64,000 bases of DNA from Psychrobacter sp. NG254 (GTDB lineage: Bacteria; Pseudomonadota; Gammaproteobacteria; Pseudomonadales; Moraxellaceae): contig NZ_JADHDA010000003.1 of the NCBI RefSeq assembly GCF_015277735.1, forward strand, positions 186,001 through 250,000, written 5' to 3'. Made by a program: the position numbers and the translations under genes. Within the stretch, counting starts at the first letter, position 1; the number at the start of each line of letters is the position of its first letter. The notes under the pieces were generated by a model that worked only from the letters and a program-made list of their open reading frames with translations, searched no databases and had not been told where the DNA came from. Positions 37,145 to 45,967 of the stretch are shown here, one piece after another.

Positions 37145-37341
37145 AATGATATGGCAGGTATAAAGCGCTTCAATTTATACTGTATTCCCTTAAGCGTCTC
37201 TTATTTGTATAGCCTTGATTACACAACCTAGACTATTTACTGACAGAGGTCTGTTTGTGCTATCCCATTACCTGCTGTATAAATGACATATATCATTAAA
37301 AGTCTTAAGACCCAATAAGCCCAAACCATCAAGGGATCGTT

Positions 37342-37902
37342 ATGCCGCAATACAATACCAGCTCATCCGCTCAAAAAGCTCCTTTAAACAGTGAGCTATA
37401 TATGTCAATACTCATGACGCCCGATATGGCAAACTTCATTGGCAATGTGCATGGTGGTGATTTGCTTAAGATGCTTGATCAGGTTGCTTATGCCTGTGCC
37501 AGCCGGTATAGCGGTAACTATGTGGTGACACTGTCTGTCGACCAAGTGATGTTTCGAGAGCCTATTTATGTGGGAGAGCTAGTGACCTTTGCTGCCAGTG
37601 TCAACTATGTGGGAAATACGTCTATGGAGATTGGCATTCGTGTTGAAGCAGAAGACGTTCGTGCTCGCACAGTGCGCCATACCAATAGCTGCTACTTTAC
37701 GATGGTCGCTATCGATGATAAGGGCAAGCCAACAGCAGTGCCACCACTTGAGATTAAAAATGATCTGCAACAGTGCCGTGCTGATGCTGCGCTAGAGCGC
37801 AAAAACTTGCGTATGCAAAGCTCACATCGTCCAAGCTGCGACTTTGGCGGCATGATTAACGATATAGATAAAAAGGAAGATGCTGAACAAAAAAGTCAGT
37901 AG
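37342..37902 (+). CDS. acyl-CoA thioesterase, hotdog fold (YciA-like)
   Basis: A 186-residue hotdog-fold enzyme. The first part contains LYMSILMTPDMANFIGNVHGGDLLKMLDQVAYACASRYSG in separate matching blocks (catalytic GNVHGGDLLKMLDQ), then VTLSVDQVMFREPIYVGELVTF and NTSMEIGIRVEAED, the pattern of hexameric YciA/BACH-type acyl-CoA thioesterases. It hydrolyses acyl-CoA to free acid. The C-terminal ~45 residues are polar and variable. An AGGGA site precedes the ATG. Confidence 0.85.
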   Translation: MPQYNTSSSAQKAPLNSELYMSILMTPDMANFIGNVHGGDLLKMLDQVAYACASRYSGNYVVTLSVDQVMFREPIYVGELVTFAASVNYVGNTSMEIGIRVEAEDVRARTVRHTNSCYFTMVAIDDKGKPTAVPPLEIKNDLQQCRADAALERKNLRMQSSHRPSCDFGGMINDIDKKEDAEQKSQ

Positions 37903-38008
37903 TCTAATTACAGTTGCTATCAATGGCACTATGTAAGGCCTGACTAAAATAAGGCTGAGCCAACATAGAGCATATCTGAGAGCATTTATTTACAGTCAAC
38001 CTATGTCA

Positions 38009-38135
38009 TATAGTCAGTCTAATATTAAAAAGAGACAGCGAAACTGGGATACATTTTTTGCGTCTGCGTAGGCAAAGCACACTGCGGTCGCTTGTCTTTA
38101 TCCAATGTACCTGTTTTATTTGAAATTGACTGTAT
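38009..38135. mobile_element. MITE-like element, copy D (divergent subtype)
   Basis: A 127-base intergenic element with left end TATAGTCAGTCTAATATTAA and right end (reversed) ATACAGTCAATTTCAAATAA. The left end shares TATAGTCA, then an AAAAGAG block and ACAGCG, with copy A at 28.7 kb, though the interior differs. A second outward TACAGTCAA at 37991-37999 hints at a nested or truncated second copy. The element ends inside the DNA just before the CDF gene start. Confidence 0.55.
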
Positions 38136-38161
38136 GCACCTGTTCCTTTAGTGAGTCTGGT

Positions 38162-39250
38162 ATGAGCTTAAAACCATCGATTGCCAATCCGCAGCATCAT
38201 CTAACGCCCTCCCATGGCACCTCCGCGCCTCGTGCGCGTGGGGCTGGCCAGACTGATAGTAGTAGCTCTGTTCTTACTCATGGACCTGACCAAGACCAAA
38301 AAAATAGTGACGACGACCATTCAGGTTCGCTTGTTACCGTGCTCATTGCGGTTGGTGCCAATTTTATCATCGCGATTGCCAAGACGGTCGCTGCCTTTAT
38401 GACCGGTTCGGCCTCTATGATTGCTGAAGCAGCACACTCATGGGCGGACACAGGCAATGGTACCTTGCTGATTGTCGCAGAAAAAAAATCTATCAAACCT
38501 GCTGATAAAAGTCACCCGCTAGGCTACGGTAAAGAGTCTTATGTTTGGTCAATGATTGCTGCTTTTGGTGTATTTACCGCCGGCTCCATTGTGTCCATTT
38601 ATACGGGTATTAAAGAATGGAATGCTGCTGAATCTGAGACCAATTACACGATTGGTTTTATTGTCTTAGCAGTGGCATTTGTGCTCGAAGGGTTTTCGTT
38701 GATCCAAGCGTATAGACAGAGCAAAAAACATGGTGAAGCGCTTGATATTAGCGCGCTTGGGTATGTTATGGACACTTCCAACCCGACACTGCGAGGTGTG
38801 TTTTTTGAAGATTTGGCCGCTGTTATTGGCTTGGTGATTGCGGCCATGGCAATGGGCATGCATGCTTATACAGGAGAGCCGTATTGGGATGCGCTTGGCT
38901 CGATTATTGTCGGCTTGCTACTTGGTGTGGTCGCGATATTTTTGATCAGTCGCAACCGAGATTTTTTGATAGGATATCGGGTAACTGAGCGCATGCATAA
39001 TTATGTCTTGGAGGAGCTGCTCAATCACCCAGATATCGATAGTGTGTCCTATCTACATCTAGAATGGGTGGGCCCCAAAAAGATATTTATGGTGGCGGCA
39101 GTAGATATTGCTGGTAATCAAAAAGAGGCACATATTGCTCAAAAATTTGAAGAGATAGAGAATCTGTTTCGTAGTAACCCCACGTTTCAAGAAGCCATTT
39201 TGACACTGTCTGTACCCAATGCGGATATTTTGACTTTGTCAGATGTCTAA
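38162..39250 (+). CDS. cation diffusion facilitator family transporter
   Basis: A 362-residue CDF protein. A polar, Ser/Asp/His-rich N-terminal region (about 1-58, with HGPDQDQKNSDDDHS) precedes six helices: VLIAVGANFIIAIAKTVAAF, then SASMIAEAAHSWADTGNGTLLIVAEKK (metal site H-x3-D), and FFEDLAAVIGLVIAAMAMGM. The C-terminal cytoplasmic domain (about 280-362) is the usual ferredoxin-like metal sensor. It probably exports Zn, Fe or Mn. I chose 38162 because the upstream frame from 38105 runs through the MITE-like repeat. Confidence 0.85.
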   Translation: MSLKPSIANPQHHLTPSHGTSAPRARGAGQTDSSSSVLTHGPDQDQKNSDDDHSGSLVTVLIAVGANFIIAIAKTVAAFMTGSASMIAEAAHSWADTGNGTLLIVAEKKSIKPADKSHPLGYGKESYVWSMIAAFGVFTAGSIVSIYTGIKEWNAAESETNYTIGFIVLAVAFVLEGFSLIQAYRQSKKHGEALDISALGYVMDTSNPTLRGVFFEDLAAVIGLVIAAMAMGMHAYTGEPYWDALGSIIVGLLLGVVAIFLISRNRDFLIGYRVTERMHNYVLEELLNHPDIDSVSYLHLEWVGPKKIFMVAAVDIAGNQKEAHIAQKFEEIENLFRSNPTFQEAILTLSVPNADILTLSDV

Positions 39251-39346
39251 ATGAAGTAATGGTTAATCAGAAAATCCAAAAACGCGGTCAAGGCAGTTTG
39301 CTATTCAGCATAGTGTTGCCTGTCAATGCTTCCTAATCCAAAGCAC

Positions 39347-39377
39347 AAAAAAGCCGTCAATAATGACGGCTTTTTTT
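39347..39377. terminator. bidirectional terminator between CDF gene and dps
   Basis: AAAAAAGCCGTCA and TGACGGCTTTTTTT flank a 4-base loop, with A and T tracts serving both converging genes. Confidence 0.88.
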
Positions 39378-39419
39378 ATGTCATCCTACTATCTGAGGAT
39401 GCATCATCTTGTACTACTA

Positions 39420-39902
39420 TTATTTACTTGGGGCGTTAGCACCGATGAACCATGCATCTTTGTCAATGATACGGCTAGCTTCCGTAAATAAATCAGCAGT
39501 ATCTTCATCACCTGCATCGCCAGCAGAAGCGATTGCTTCGCGCAACGTTTCAGCTACTTTCTTGTAACGGCTGGTCAACTCGCGGACGTGTTGATCGACT
39601 TCAGTGATATCTGTTGGATAATCGTCTAGGATAGACTCTTTTACCACACGACTGGCTAGACCATTCGGCTGACCGCCCAAAATGACAATACGTTCGGCAA
39701 TAGTATCTGACACTTCAAGGATTCGATCTGACGTGTCATCTAATAACTGATGTACACCGATGAAACCAGTACCTTGCAAGTTCCAATGACACTGCTTACC
39801 ATCTAAGGTTAAATCAATCACATTTGCCAAATTCGCATTTAACAGGTCAATCATTTTTTTGGCGATGTCGTCTGAAATTCCACTTGCGTAACGTTCTCTC
39901 AT
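39420..39902 (-). CDS. dps: Dps DNA-binding ferritin-like protein
   Basis: A 160-residue Dps: LLNANLANVIDLTLDGKQCHWNL with the ferroxidase His in KQCHWNLQG, then IGVHQLLDDTSDRILEVSDTIAERIVILGG carrying the conserved Asp/Glu ligands. It forms a dodecamer that oxidises Fe(II) with peroxide and protects DNA. The N terminus is short and has few Lys residues (MRERYASGISDDIAKKM). The 390 bases upstream contain no gene; no OxyR or Fur site was recognised. Confidence 0.9.
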   Translation of the reverse strand: MRERYASGISDDIAKKMIDLLNANLANVIDLTLDGKQCHWNLQGTGFIGVHQLLDDTSDRILEVSDTIAERIVILGGQPNGLASRVVKESILDDYPTDITEVDQHVRELTSRYKKVAETLREAIASAGDAGDEDTADLFTEASRIIDKDAWFIGANAPSK

Positions 39903-40292
39903 ATCTTACTCCATTTTCTATTATTGAATATTTGATTTGTTCTTATTTGACATTCTATATATGAACTACTTGTTGATTCGTTATGAATGATAGCAGCTTA
40001 AATCACTGTTGAAACCCTTGAGTGTTAGGCTTTATGAGGTGGTCGTGTAAAGAGTTTGTTAACCATGAAAAGCTTTGTAAATATAGCCAAAATCCTGTGA
40101 GTTTTTTATAACTGTCTTAGACTTTTTGCCAAAACAGGCGTATACAATATCGGTCTTATGCACCTCTATATAAGCTAAAACTGGTACCCGTTAGCATCGT
40201 ATCCAGCTCATGATTGTCCTTTAAAAACCATCATTCAGACCCCATATTGTTTTAAACCTTACCTCATTATAAGAATTAGGAAGAAAGCCATT
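39903..40292. promoter_or_regulatory. divergent promoter region between dps and uvrB
   Basis: 390 AT-rich bases. I see no ORF, repeat or clear operator. The two genes start on opposite strands and must be controlled from here. No LexA-like CTG-N10-CAG site was identified by eye near uvrB. Confidence 0.35.
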
Positions 40293-42404
40293 ATGCGTAT
40301 GCCTGAACCGCGCTCATCGCGTCAGTTAAATCAATTGGCCACTCAGCTCCAAGGCGAAGCTGAAATTAGTGGTGTCAACGCGTCAGGGACGCAAATATCG
40401 AGTCGTGCCTTTGAGATGGTCACAGATTTTGAGCCAGCAGGCGATCAGCCGCAAGCGATCAAAAAACTGGTCAACGGTATCAATTCTGGTATGGATGAGC
40501 AGTTGCTCTTGGGTGTGACCGGTTCTGGTAAGACGTATACCATGGCGAAGGTCATCGCTGAAACTCAGCGCCCAACAATTATCATGGCGCATAACAAAAC
40601 GCTTGCCGCGCAGCTATACGGTGAGTTCAAATCATTCTTCCCTAACAACGCGGTTGAATACTTTGTCAGTTATTATGATTATTACCAGCCTGAGGCTTAC
40701 GTTGCAGCGAGTGATACTTTTATTGAAAAAGACAGCGCCATCAACGATCATATCGATCAGATGCGTCTCTCAGCCACGCGTGCCTTACTAGAGCGTCGTG
40801 ATGCGATTATCGTGGCGTCAGTATCTTGTATCTATGGTTTGGGTGATCCTGAAAGCTATTTAAAAATGCTATTGCATGTGGTCGTAGGCGATAAAATAGA
40901 TCGTACGGCGACGATTAAGCGCCTAGTTGAAATGCAGTATATGCGTAACGAGTTGGATTTTGGCCGTGGTACGTATCGTTTGCGTGGTGAGCTGCTAGAT
41001 ATCTATCCGGCTGAGTCTGAGCAATTGGCCGTACGTGTGCATTTATTTGACAATGAAGTGGAGAAGATCACTTGGTTCGATCCATTAACGGGTAAGACCG
41101 TGCGTAGCGTGCCACGTATTACCATTTATCCAAAATCGCACTATGTGACGCCGCGTAATAAGCTAGAAGCGGCCAGTCACACCATTCGTGCGGAGCTAGA
41201 GCCACGATTGGAATATTTCCGCGAGAATAACAAGCTGATTGAAGCACAGCGCCTCAAAGAGCGTACTCAATATGATCTTGAGATGATTCAGCAGCTCGGC
41301 TACTGTAACGGTATCGAAAACTACTCACAGCATCTGTCTGGTCGCCCGTCAGGGGAAGCGCCACCGACCTTGTTCGATTATATTCCAGAGGACGCTTTGC
41401 TGTTCCTTGATGAGTCGCACGTGACCGTCTCGCAGATTGGCGCGATGTATAAAGGCGATAGATCACGTAAAGAAAACTTAGTCAATTACGGTTTCCGCCT
41501 ACCAAGCGCAATGAACAACCGCCCGATGAAGTTTGAAGAGTGGGAGCGTATCAAACCAAAAACCATTTATGTGAGTGCCACGCCAGCCTTATATGAATTA
41601 GAGCATAGCGAGCAAGTCGTTGAGCAGGTTGTACGTCCGACTGGTTTGATTGATCCTGAAATTGAGATACGTCCCGTATTGACGCAAGTCGATGATGTGT
41701 TATCGGAGATTACCAAACGCCGCGAAAAAGATGAGCGTGTATTGATTACCACGTTGACCAAGCGCATGTCAGAAGATTTGACCAGCTACCTAAAAGAATA
41801 CGATGTCAAAGTGGCATATTTGCATTCTGATATCGATACTGTCGAGCGTATGCAAATCATTCACGAGCTACGAACTGGCGTGCATGATGTACTGGTCGGT
41901 ATTAACTTGCTGCGTGAGGGTTTGGATATGCCTGAGGTGTCGTTGGTTGCGATATTTGATGCCGATAAAGAGGGTTTCTTGCGTTCTGAGCGTGCTTTGA
42001 TTCAGACCATTGGACGCGCCGCGCGTCATATCAATGGTAAAGCCATACTATATGCAGATCGCATCACCAACAGTATGCAAAAAGCGATAGACGAGACGGA
42101 CCGTCGCCGTGAAAAACAAGTGGCGTTTAACCTTGAGCACAATATTACGCCGAAAGGTGCGCGCCGTAGTATCACGGATAAAATCGATACGGGTGACGAT
42201 CAGAATGCCAATGACAATCAAGTGATTCCAATCAAGAGTAATCTGCCTGATGTCGATATTAGCATCTTACGTAGTCCTGATTTGCTTGCCAAAGAAATCA
42301 GCCGTCTTGAGAAGCTCATGAAACAGATGTCTCGTGACTTGAAGTTTGAAGATGCAGCTAAGACGCGTGACAAAGTATTAGAGTTAAAAGCGCATTTAAT
42401 CTAA
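40293..42404 (+). CDS. uvrB: excinuclease ABC subunit B
   Basis: A 703-residue UvrB. Walker [17 protein letters not shown] (about residue 73-88), [16 protein letters not shown], the damage-wedging hairpin region [10 protein letters not shown], the DEAD-like FLDESHVT, helicase motifs [30 protein letters not shown] and QTIGRAARH, and a C-terminal UVR domain ([20 protein letters not shown]). It verifies lesions after UvrA loading and recruits UvrC. An N-terminal ~40-residue polar leader precedes the normal start region ([17 protein letters not shown]), so the real start could be slightly downstream. Confidence 0.95.
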   Translation: MRMPEPRSSRQLNQLATQLQGEAEISGVNASGTQISSRAFEMVTDFEPAGDQPQAIKKLVNGINSGMDEQLLLGVTGSGKTYTMAKVIAETQRPTIIMAHNKTLAAQLYGEFKSFFPNNAVEYFVSYYDYYQPEAYVAASDTFIEKDSAINDHIDQMRLSATRALLERRDAIIVASVSCIYGLGDPESYLKMLLHVVVGDKIDRTATIKRLVEMQYMRNELDFGRGTYRLRGELLDIYPAESEQLAVRVHLFDNEVEKITWFDPLTGKTVRSVPRITIYPKSHYVTPRNKLEAASHTIRAELEPRLEYFRENNKLIEAQRLKERTQYDLEMIQQLGYCNGIENYSQHLSGRPSGEAPPTLFDYIPEDALLFLDESHVTVSQIGAMYKGDRSRKENLVNYGFRLPSAMNNRPMKFEEWERIKPKTIYVSATPALYELEHSEQVVEQVVRPTGLIDPEIEIRPVLTQVDDVLSEITKRREKDERVLITTLTKRMSEDLTSYLKEYDVKVAYLHSDIDTVERMQIIHELRTGVHDVLVGINLLREGLDMPEVSLVAIFDADKEGFLRSERALIQTIGRAARHINGKAILYADRITNSMQKAIDETDRRREKQVAFNLEHNITPKGARRSITDKIDTGDDQNANDNQVIPIKSNLPDVDISILRSPDLLAKEISRLEKLMKQMSRDLKFEDAAKTRDKVLELKAHLI

Positions 42405-42438
42405 GGTATGATTTGGCTTTTATTCGATGTTAGAAAAG

Positions 42439-42470
42439 ATGAGTTACATATTCTGTAGCTCATTTTTTTG
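42439..42470 (+). terminator. rho-independent terminator after uvrB
   Basis: ATGAGTTACA pairs with TGTAGCTCAT (one wobble), followed by TTTTTTT. The remaining ~235 bases to the next gene hold no feature. Confidence 0.8.
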
Positions 42471-42706
42471 TGCGTCATTTGATATCAGAATCCTTGTAAT
42501 AATGATCGATGCCACTTACCATATCAGCACTTATGAAAATGAGTCTCTCCATCCATAAATCATATCATTCCAAATAACGAGAGCAGTGATAAACAGTCGT
42601 AAGAACTTTCAGTCAAAAGCACTTTGTCTAATAAACTTGGCAAGTCTAACACTGACACTGCGAATTCAATATTTGGTATGGGTACTAACTAGGCGTATTA
42701 TTCACT

Positions 42707-43759
42707 GTGCTTACCAATAATTTAATAGAATTAAACTCTAACGAAAACTCACTGGGCATGGCAAAATCTGCCAAGCAAGCAGTCATAGAGTCTTTAGACA
42801 TCGGTTTTCGTTATCCAGATGACCAGCGTGCAGCGCTGATTACCAAAGTTGCGGATATAAACGGCGTGACAGAGAACCAAATTTCACTAGTCAGTGGCTC
42901 TAGTGAAAACATCCGTACGGTCATTCAGATGCTACAAAACCAAGCATTAATATCAGGTAAAAAGTTCCAAGTCATCGTGCCGCATCCAACCTTTGCTTAT
43001 ACTGAGTTGTATGCCACCTCCATCGATGTACCTGTGGTAAAAGTACCGCTAACAGATGAGAGCTATGCCTTTGACTTGCAAAGTATGCAAAAAGTAGCTG
43101 CTGACTTCGATGGTATTAGCTTGCTTTATTTCTGCAACCCAAATAACCCAACGGCGACGATTACTGATACCAAGATATTGAAAGACTGGGTAGAGCGCGC
43201 GCCAGACAATCACTATTTCTTACTAGATGAAGCTTATTCAGAGTACGTGACAGACCCGAGCTTTGAGAGTGGTGTTACTTGGATAAAAAAGCCGCATTCA
43301 GGCAATATCGTTGTGGTGCGGACATTTTCAAAATTGTGCGCCCTCGCTGGCATGCGTGTCGGTTATGCAGTCGCTAGCCCTAAAATGATTGCTAAACTAG
43401 AGGCATTTATATCAATTGATAATATCAATTTGTCGGGTGCTGTGGCAGCGTTAGCGACCTTAGATGATGAAGATTTTTTGGCATTGAGCTTGAAAACTGC
43501 CAACCAGTCCCGCCAGATGGTCGAGCAGACATTAGATGAGCTTGGTCTACGTTACTTACCATCGCAGGCTAGCTTTATATTCCATGAGATAAAAGGCGAT
43601 GTGCAGACCTATATCGATAGAATGCGTGAGCATGGTATTGCGGTCGGTCGTGAGTTTGCGCCTATTACTGGTTTCAATCGCTTGACGCTTGGCAGACCTG
43701 ATGAAATGGCAGTATTCGTTGAGGTACTCAAGTCATTTCGTGAGAAAGGCTGGGTTTAA
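42707..43759 (+). CDS. HisC-like PLP-dependent aminotransferase
   Basis: A 350-residue fold-type I aminotransferase of the histidinol-phosphate aminotransferase family: LIELNSNENSLGMAKSA, LVSGSSENIRTVIQML (cofactor region), YFCNPNNPTATITDT, LLDEAYSEYV, and PLP-Lys in VRTFSKLCALAGMRVGYA, ending FNRLTLGRPDEMAVF. The start is a GTG (42707); no in-frame ATG with an RBS is upstream. It has no his-operon neighbour, so it may be an orphan HisC or a related enzyme acting on another phosphate or aromatic substrate. Confidence 0.8.
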   Translation: MLTNNLIELNSNENSLGMAKSAKQAVIESLDIGFRYPDDQRAALITKVADINGVTENQISLVSGSSENIRTVIQMLQNQALISGKKFQVIVPHPTFAYTELYATSIDVPVVKVPLTDESYAFDLQSMQKVAADFDGISLLYFCNPNNPTATITDTKILKDWVERAPDNHYFLLDEAYSEYVTDPSFESGVTWIKKPHSGNIVVVRTFSKLCALAGMRVGYAVASPKMIAKLEAFISIDNINLSGAVAALATLDDEDFLALSLKTANQSRQMVEQTLDELGLRYLPSQASFIFHEIKGDVQTYIDRMREHGIAVGREFAPITGFNRLTLGRPDEMAVFVEVLKSFREKGWV

Positions 43760-43791
43760 TCAAGCTAGATAAGACGGTTCGATAATATAAA

Positions 43792-43823
43792 GGGGAAGTT
43801 GCTGATTGGCAGCTTCCTTTTTT
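43792..43823 (+). terminator. rho-independent terminator
   Basis: GGGGAAGTTGC pairs with GCAGCTTCC across a 6-base loop, followed by TTTTTT. Confidence 0.8.
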
Positions 43824-44032
43824 AATCACTTGCGTTTGAGGTCTCATGTTAGCCTGTCATTTTTACCAACACTAAACGCAGTTTTACATATCGTACCTTA
43901 AAAAATCTATTCCTATCTTATAGGATACGTGAACAAAACAAGCATCATTACGCACGCAAAAAAGTACTGAACAATAATCATAAAATTAAGCGTGCTAACG
44001 TATCTCATAATTCTAAAGCTAGGGAAGTAACT

Positions 44033-44410
44033 ATGTTCGACATCAAATCATTTTTTAAACGAGAAGTAGAAAAAAAGCTCATCAATGTCGATGACTATAT
44101 TTTTATGCCGGAGCGCATAGAGATGGAGCTTGAAGGTGGTTTATTGAACTGTGTGTTAAATAGCGATGGGCGCGTGGATATTTTTTATAGTAAGCAAGGT
44201 GTGACTGAAGTCGGTTCAGCTTCTCGTAAGCATCCATTTACTGCATTTGAGACAGAGTTATATCATGGTGTATACGATGATGTGATCAATGACTTGACCA
44301 AAGAAGTAGATAAAATCATTGATAGCTCTTCTAAGTATTTTCGCCGAGGTAGAGTGTTACCTGTTACAGCGGCCTTATCTTCATCGCCATCTGGTACGGG
44401 TAAGTTATAA
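44033..44410 (+). CDS. hypothetical protein
   Basis: A 125-residue protein with no recognised family, signal peptide or membrane segment. It is mixed alpha/beta in look: FDIKSFFKREVEKKLINVDDY, LLNCVLNSDGRVDIFYS, ETELYHGVYDDVINDLTKEVD, and a basic FRRGRVLP tail followed by a Ser-rich end. A GGGAAGT ribosome-binding site lies about 7 bases before the ATG and a strong terminator follows, so a real gene is likely. The 270 bases upstream are intergenic and AT-rich. Confidence 0.6.
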   Translation: MFDIKSFFKREVEKKLINVDDYIFMPERIEMELEGGLLNCVLNSDGRVDIFYSKQGVTEVGSASRKHPFTAFETELYHGVYDDVINDLTKEVDKIIDSSSKYFRRGRVLPVTAALSSSPSGTGKL

Positions 44411-44504
44411 ATCAGTCTGCCCAACCAAATTTATTAAATGACAGAGGCCAATATCTGGCGATAAAAATTTTGGCAATAATTGGCAATAGAAAGTAAGCCA
44501 ATAG

Positions 44505-44537
44505 AAAGGGTGCGTTATCTATAACGCACCCTTTTTA
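44505..44537. terminator. terminator between two small genes
   Basis: AAAGGGTGCGTTAT and its exact complement form a 14-bp arm hairpin ending in TTTTT. It can serve the plus-strand gene and the convergent lipoprotein gene. Confidence 0.85.
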
Positions 44538-44572
44538 TTGGTTTACTGATTCTGTTTAGATAACAACTGAAT

Positions 44573-44971
44573 CTATTTGGCAAAACTTGTATAGCAACTC
44601 TGGATAGATTTTGCGACGACTTGCGCCACCAATTGGGTGCGGTAGCTTGAGTCAATCGCAGCATTACCTAATTCGACGAGAGTGACCTGCTGAGGTGCTT
44701 GCTCACTGACACAACCGCAAACGTTGGTTTTGACAGATTCTTGCTGTGTTTCAGTCATCGCCACACTAGCAACACGCCAAGCAGTTTGTTTTTCGATTTC
44801 GCTACGACATTGGTTGTCGATCGCAGCTTTAAATACGTTCATACCGATACCACTTGCGGTCGTTATAGCTGTATTAGCGCTAGTACCAGCAGTCGTACCA
44901 GTACCTGTTGATGTACAGCCAGCGAGCGCAAGAGTGGCAAGCATAGCAGTCGAAACGAGAAGTTTTTTCAT
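44573..44971 (-). CDS. hypothetical lipoprotein
   Basis: A 132-residue protein with a textbook lipoprotein signal MKKLLVSTAMLATLALAGC (lipobox LAGC, Cys19). The mature part opens with a Thr/Gly/Ser-rich linker (STGTGTTAGTSANTAITTAS) and then a small domain with five Cys residues (NQCRSEI, TNVCGCVSEQAP, IQSCYTSF), two of them in a CGC motif, suggesting disulfides. No family recognised; the segment AWRVASVAMTETQQESVKTNVCGC looks similar in style to small DUF-type lipoproteins. An AGGA ribosome-binding site precedes the ATG. Confidence 0.7.
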   Translation of the reverse strand: MKKLLVSTAMLATLALAGCTSTGTGTTAGTSANTAITTASGIGMNVFKAAIDNQCRSEIEKQTAWRVASVAMTETQQESVKTNVCGCVSEQAPQQVTLVELGNAAIDSSYRTQLVAQVVAKSIQSCYTSFAK

Positions 44972-45077
44972 GTATTAGTCCTTTAATGGGTTATCGGCTC
45001 TGCATTTTATCAGTAAAACATATCAATAACACCACTAACCAACACGCTACTTTTCTATTCAAAGGGCGGTCCATAAA

Positions 45078-45112
45078 AAGAGCTGACCAAAACAGCGTCT
45101 TGGCCAGCTCTT
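45078..45112 (-). terminator. terminator of the minus-strand hypothetical gene
   Basis: AAAGAGCTG and CAGCTCTTT close a stem with an inner CCAA/TTGG pair; on the minus strand a run of T follows. Confidence 0.75.
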
Positions 45113-45135
45113 TGCGTGTGTATCTGCTTATTTTT

Positions 45136-45651
45136 CTAAACGTTTTTGCCGTGTTCTTTTTGCTGAATATTTTTTGCGAGTTTATAGCATTCATTGATAT
45201 GGTCAGTGGCAATTTTCTTAAAAATCGTGTAACCCATGGTTGCTGCGACCAGTTGACCACCCAATGGAATGAACTTTGTCACTTGCTTGGCTGCGATACG
45301 ACCACCAAAGCCTTGAATGGTTTTTTTAACAATACCACGTGTCGCCATTAGACCCGCAAAATCGACAGTACGGTCTTTAACAGCACTCCAATGAACTTCA
45401 CGTGATTCTAGATTGATGGCAGACTGGCGGTCTTCAATCAAACCAAATCGTTCACTAATCTCAGGAATCAATTGAGTCAACATGCCAGCATCAACCGCCA
45501 CATCAAAGAAAGGTACAGGAATGATAGCAACACCAGCAGATACTCTGGCACGTTTTTTTACCATTCCAAGGCATTCTTTTCGGACTTGCTCAAGATCTAA
45601 GCTAGGATCGATAGTGTTTGGTAGTTTTTCAGCAGCTGGTGTGGTTTTCAT
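45136..45651 (-). CDS. hypothetical protein with two amphipathic/membrane-like segments
   Basis: A 171-residue protein I cannot name with certainty. The segment KKRARVSAGVAIIPVPFFDVAVDAGMLTQLIPEISERFGL resembles the region of DUF697/EcsC-like proteins often linked to small GTPases, with Pro-Phe-Phe-Asp and Leu-Ile-Pro-Glu-Ile turns. A second hydrophobic stretch is KFIPLGGQLVAATMGYTIFKKIA. It has a clear terminator downstream and an AAGGA site upstream. No adjacent GTPase gene is present. Confidence 0.5.
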   Translation of the reverse strand: MKTTPAAEKLPNTIDPSLDLEQVRKECLGMVKKRARVSAGVAIIPVPFFDVAVDAGMLTQLIPEISERFGLIEDRQSAINLESREVHWSAVKDRTVDFAGLMATRGIVKKTIQGFGGRIAAKQVTKFIPLGGQLVAATMGYTIFKKIATDHINECYKLAKNIQQKEHGKNV

Positions 45652-45967
45652 AAAGAATCCTTATAAATAATTAACATGTAAACAATGAAAAGTTCAATAA
45701 ATAGCAAGTCTCTCAGTTGCCTACTATTTTATGGATTTCTGAGAGCCATACAATCATTGCTTTGTAGCAAAATGCAGAAAATTAGGGTACCTATGCATCC
45801 TTTTTGTAAATAAAGGGCTGTATGCAATAGGTATGTACTAAGGGCGTTATTCATTAAAGGTGCTTATTAAACTAAGGATTCTTCAGAATGAATACAACAT
45901 GGAATGATGTACAGAGATGTTATAGATTGCCGTTGTGGCACTCAGTTAAAGCCAGTAGAATACACCC
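45652..45967. other. divergent intergenic region upstream of recJ
   Basis: 316 AT-rich bases between the hypothetical gene and recJ. No hairpin, repeat or convincing ORF is visible. Confidence 0.35.
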
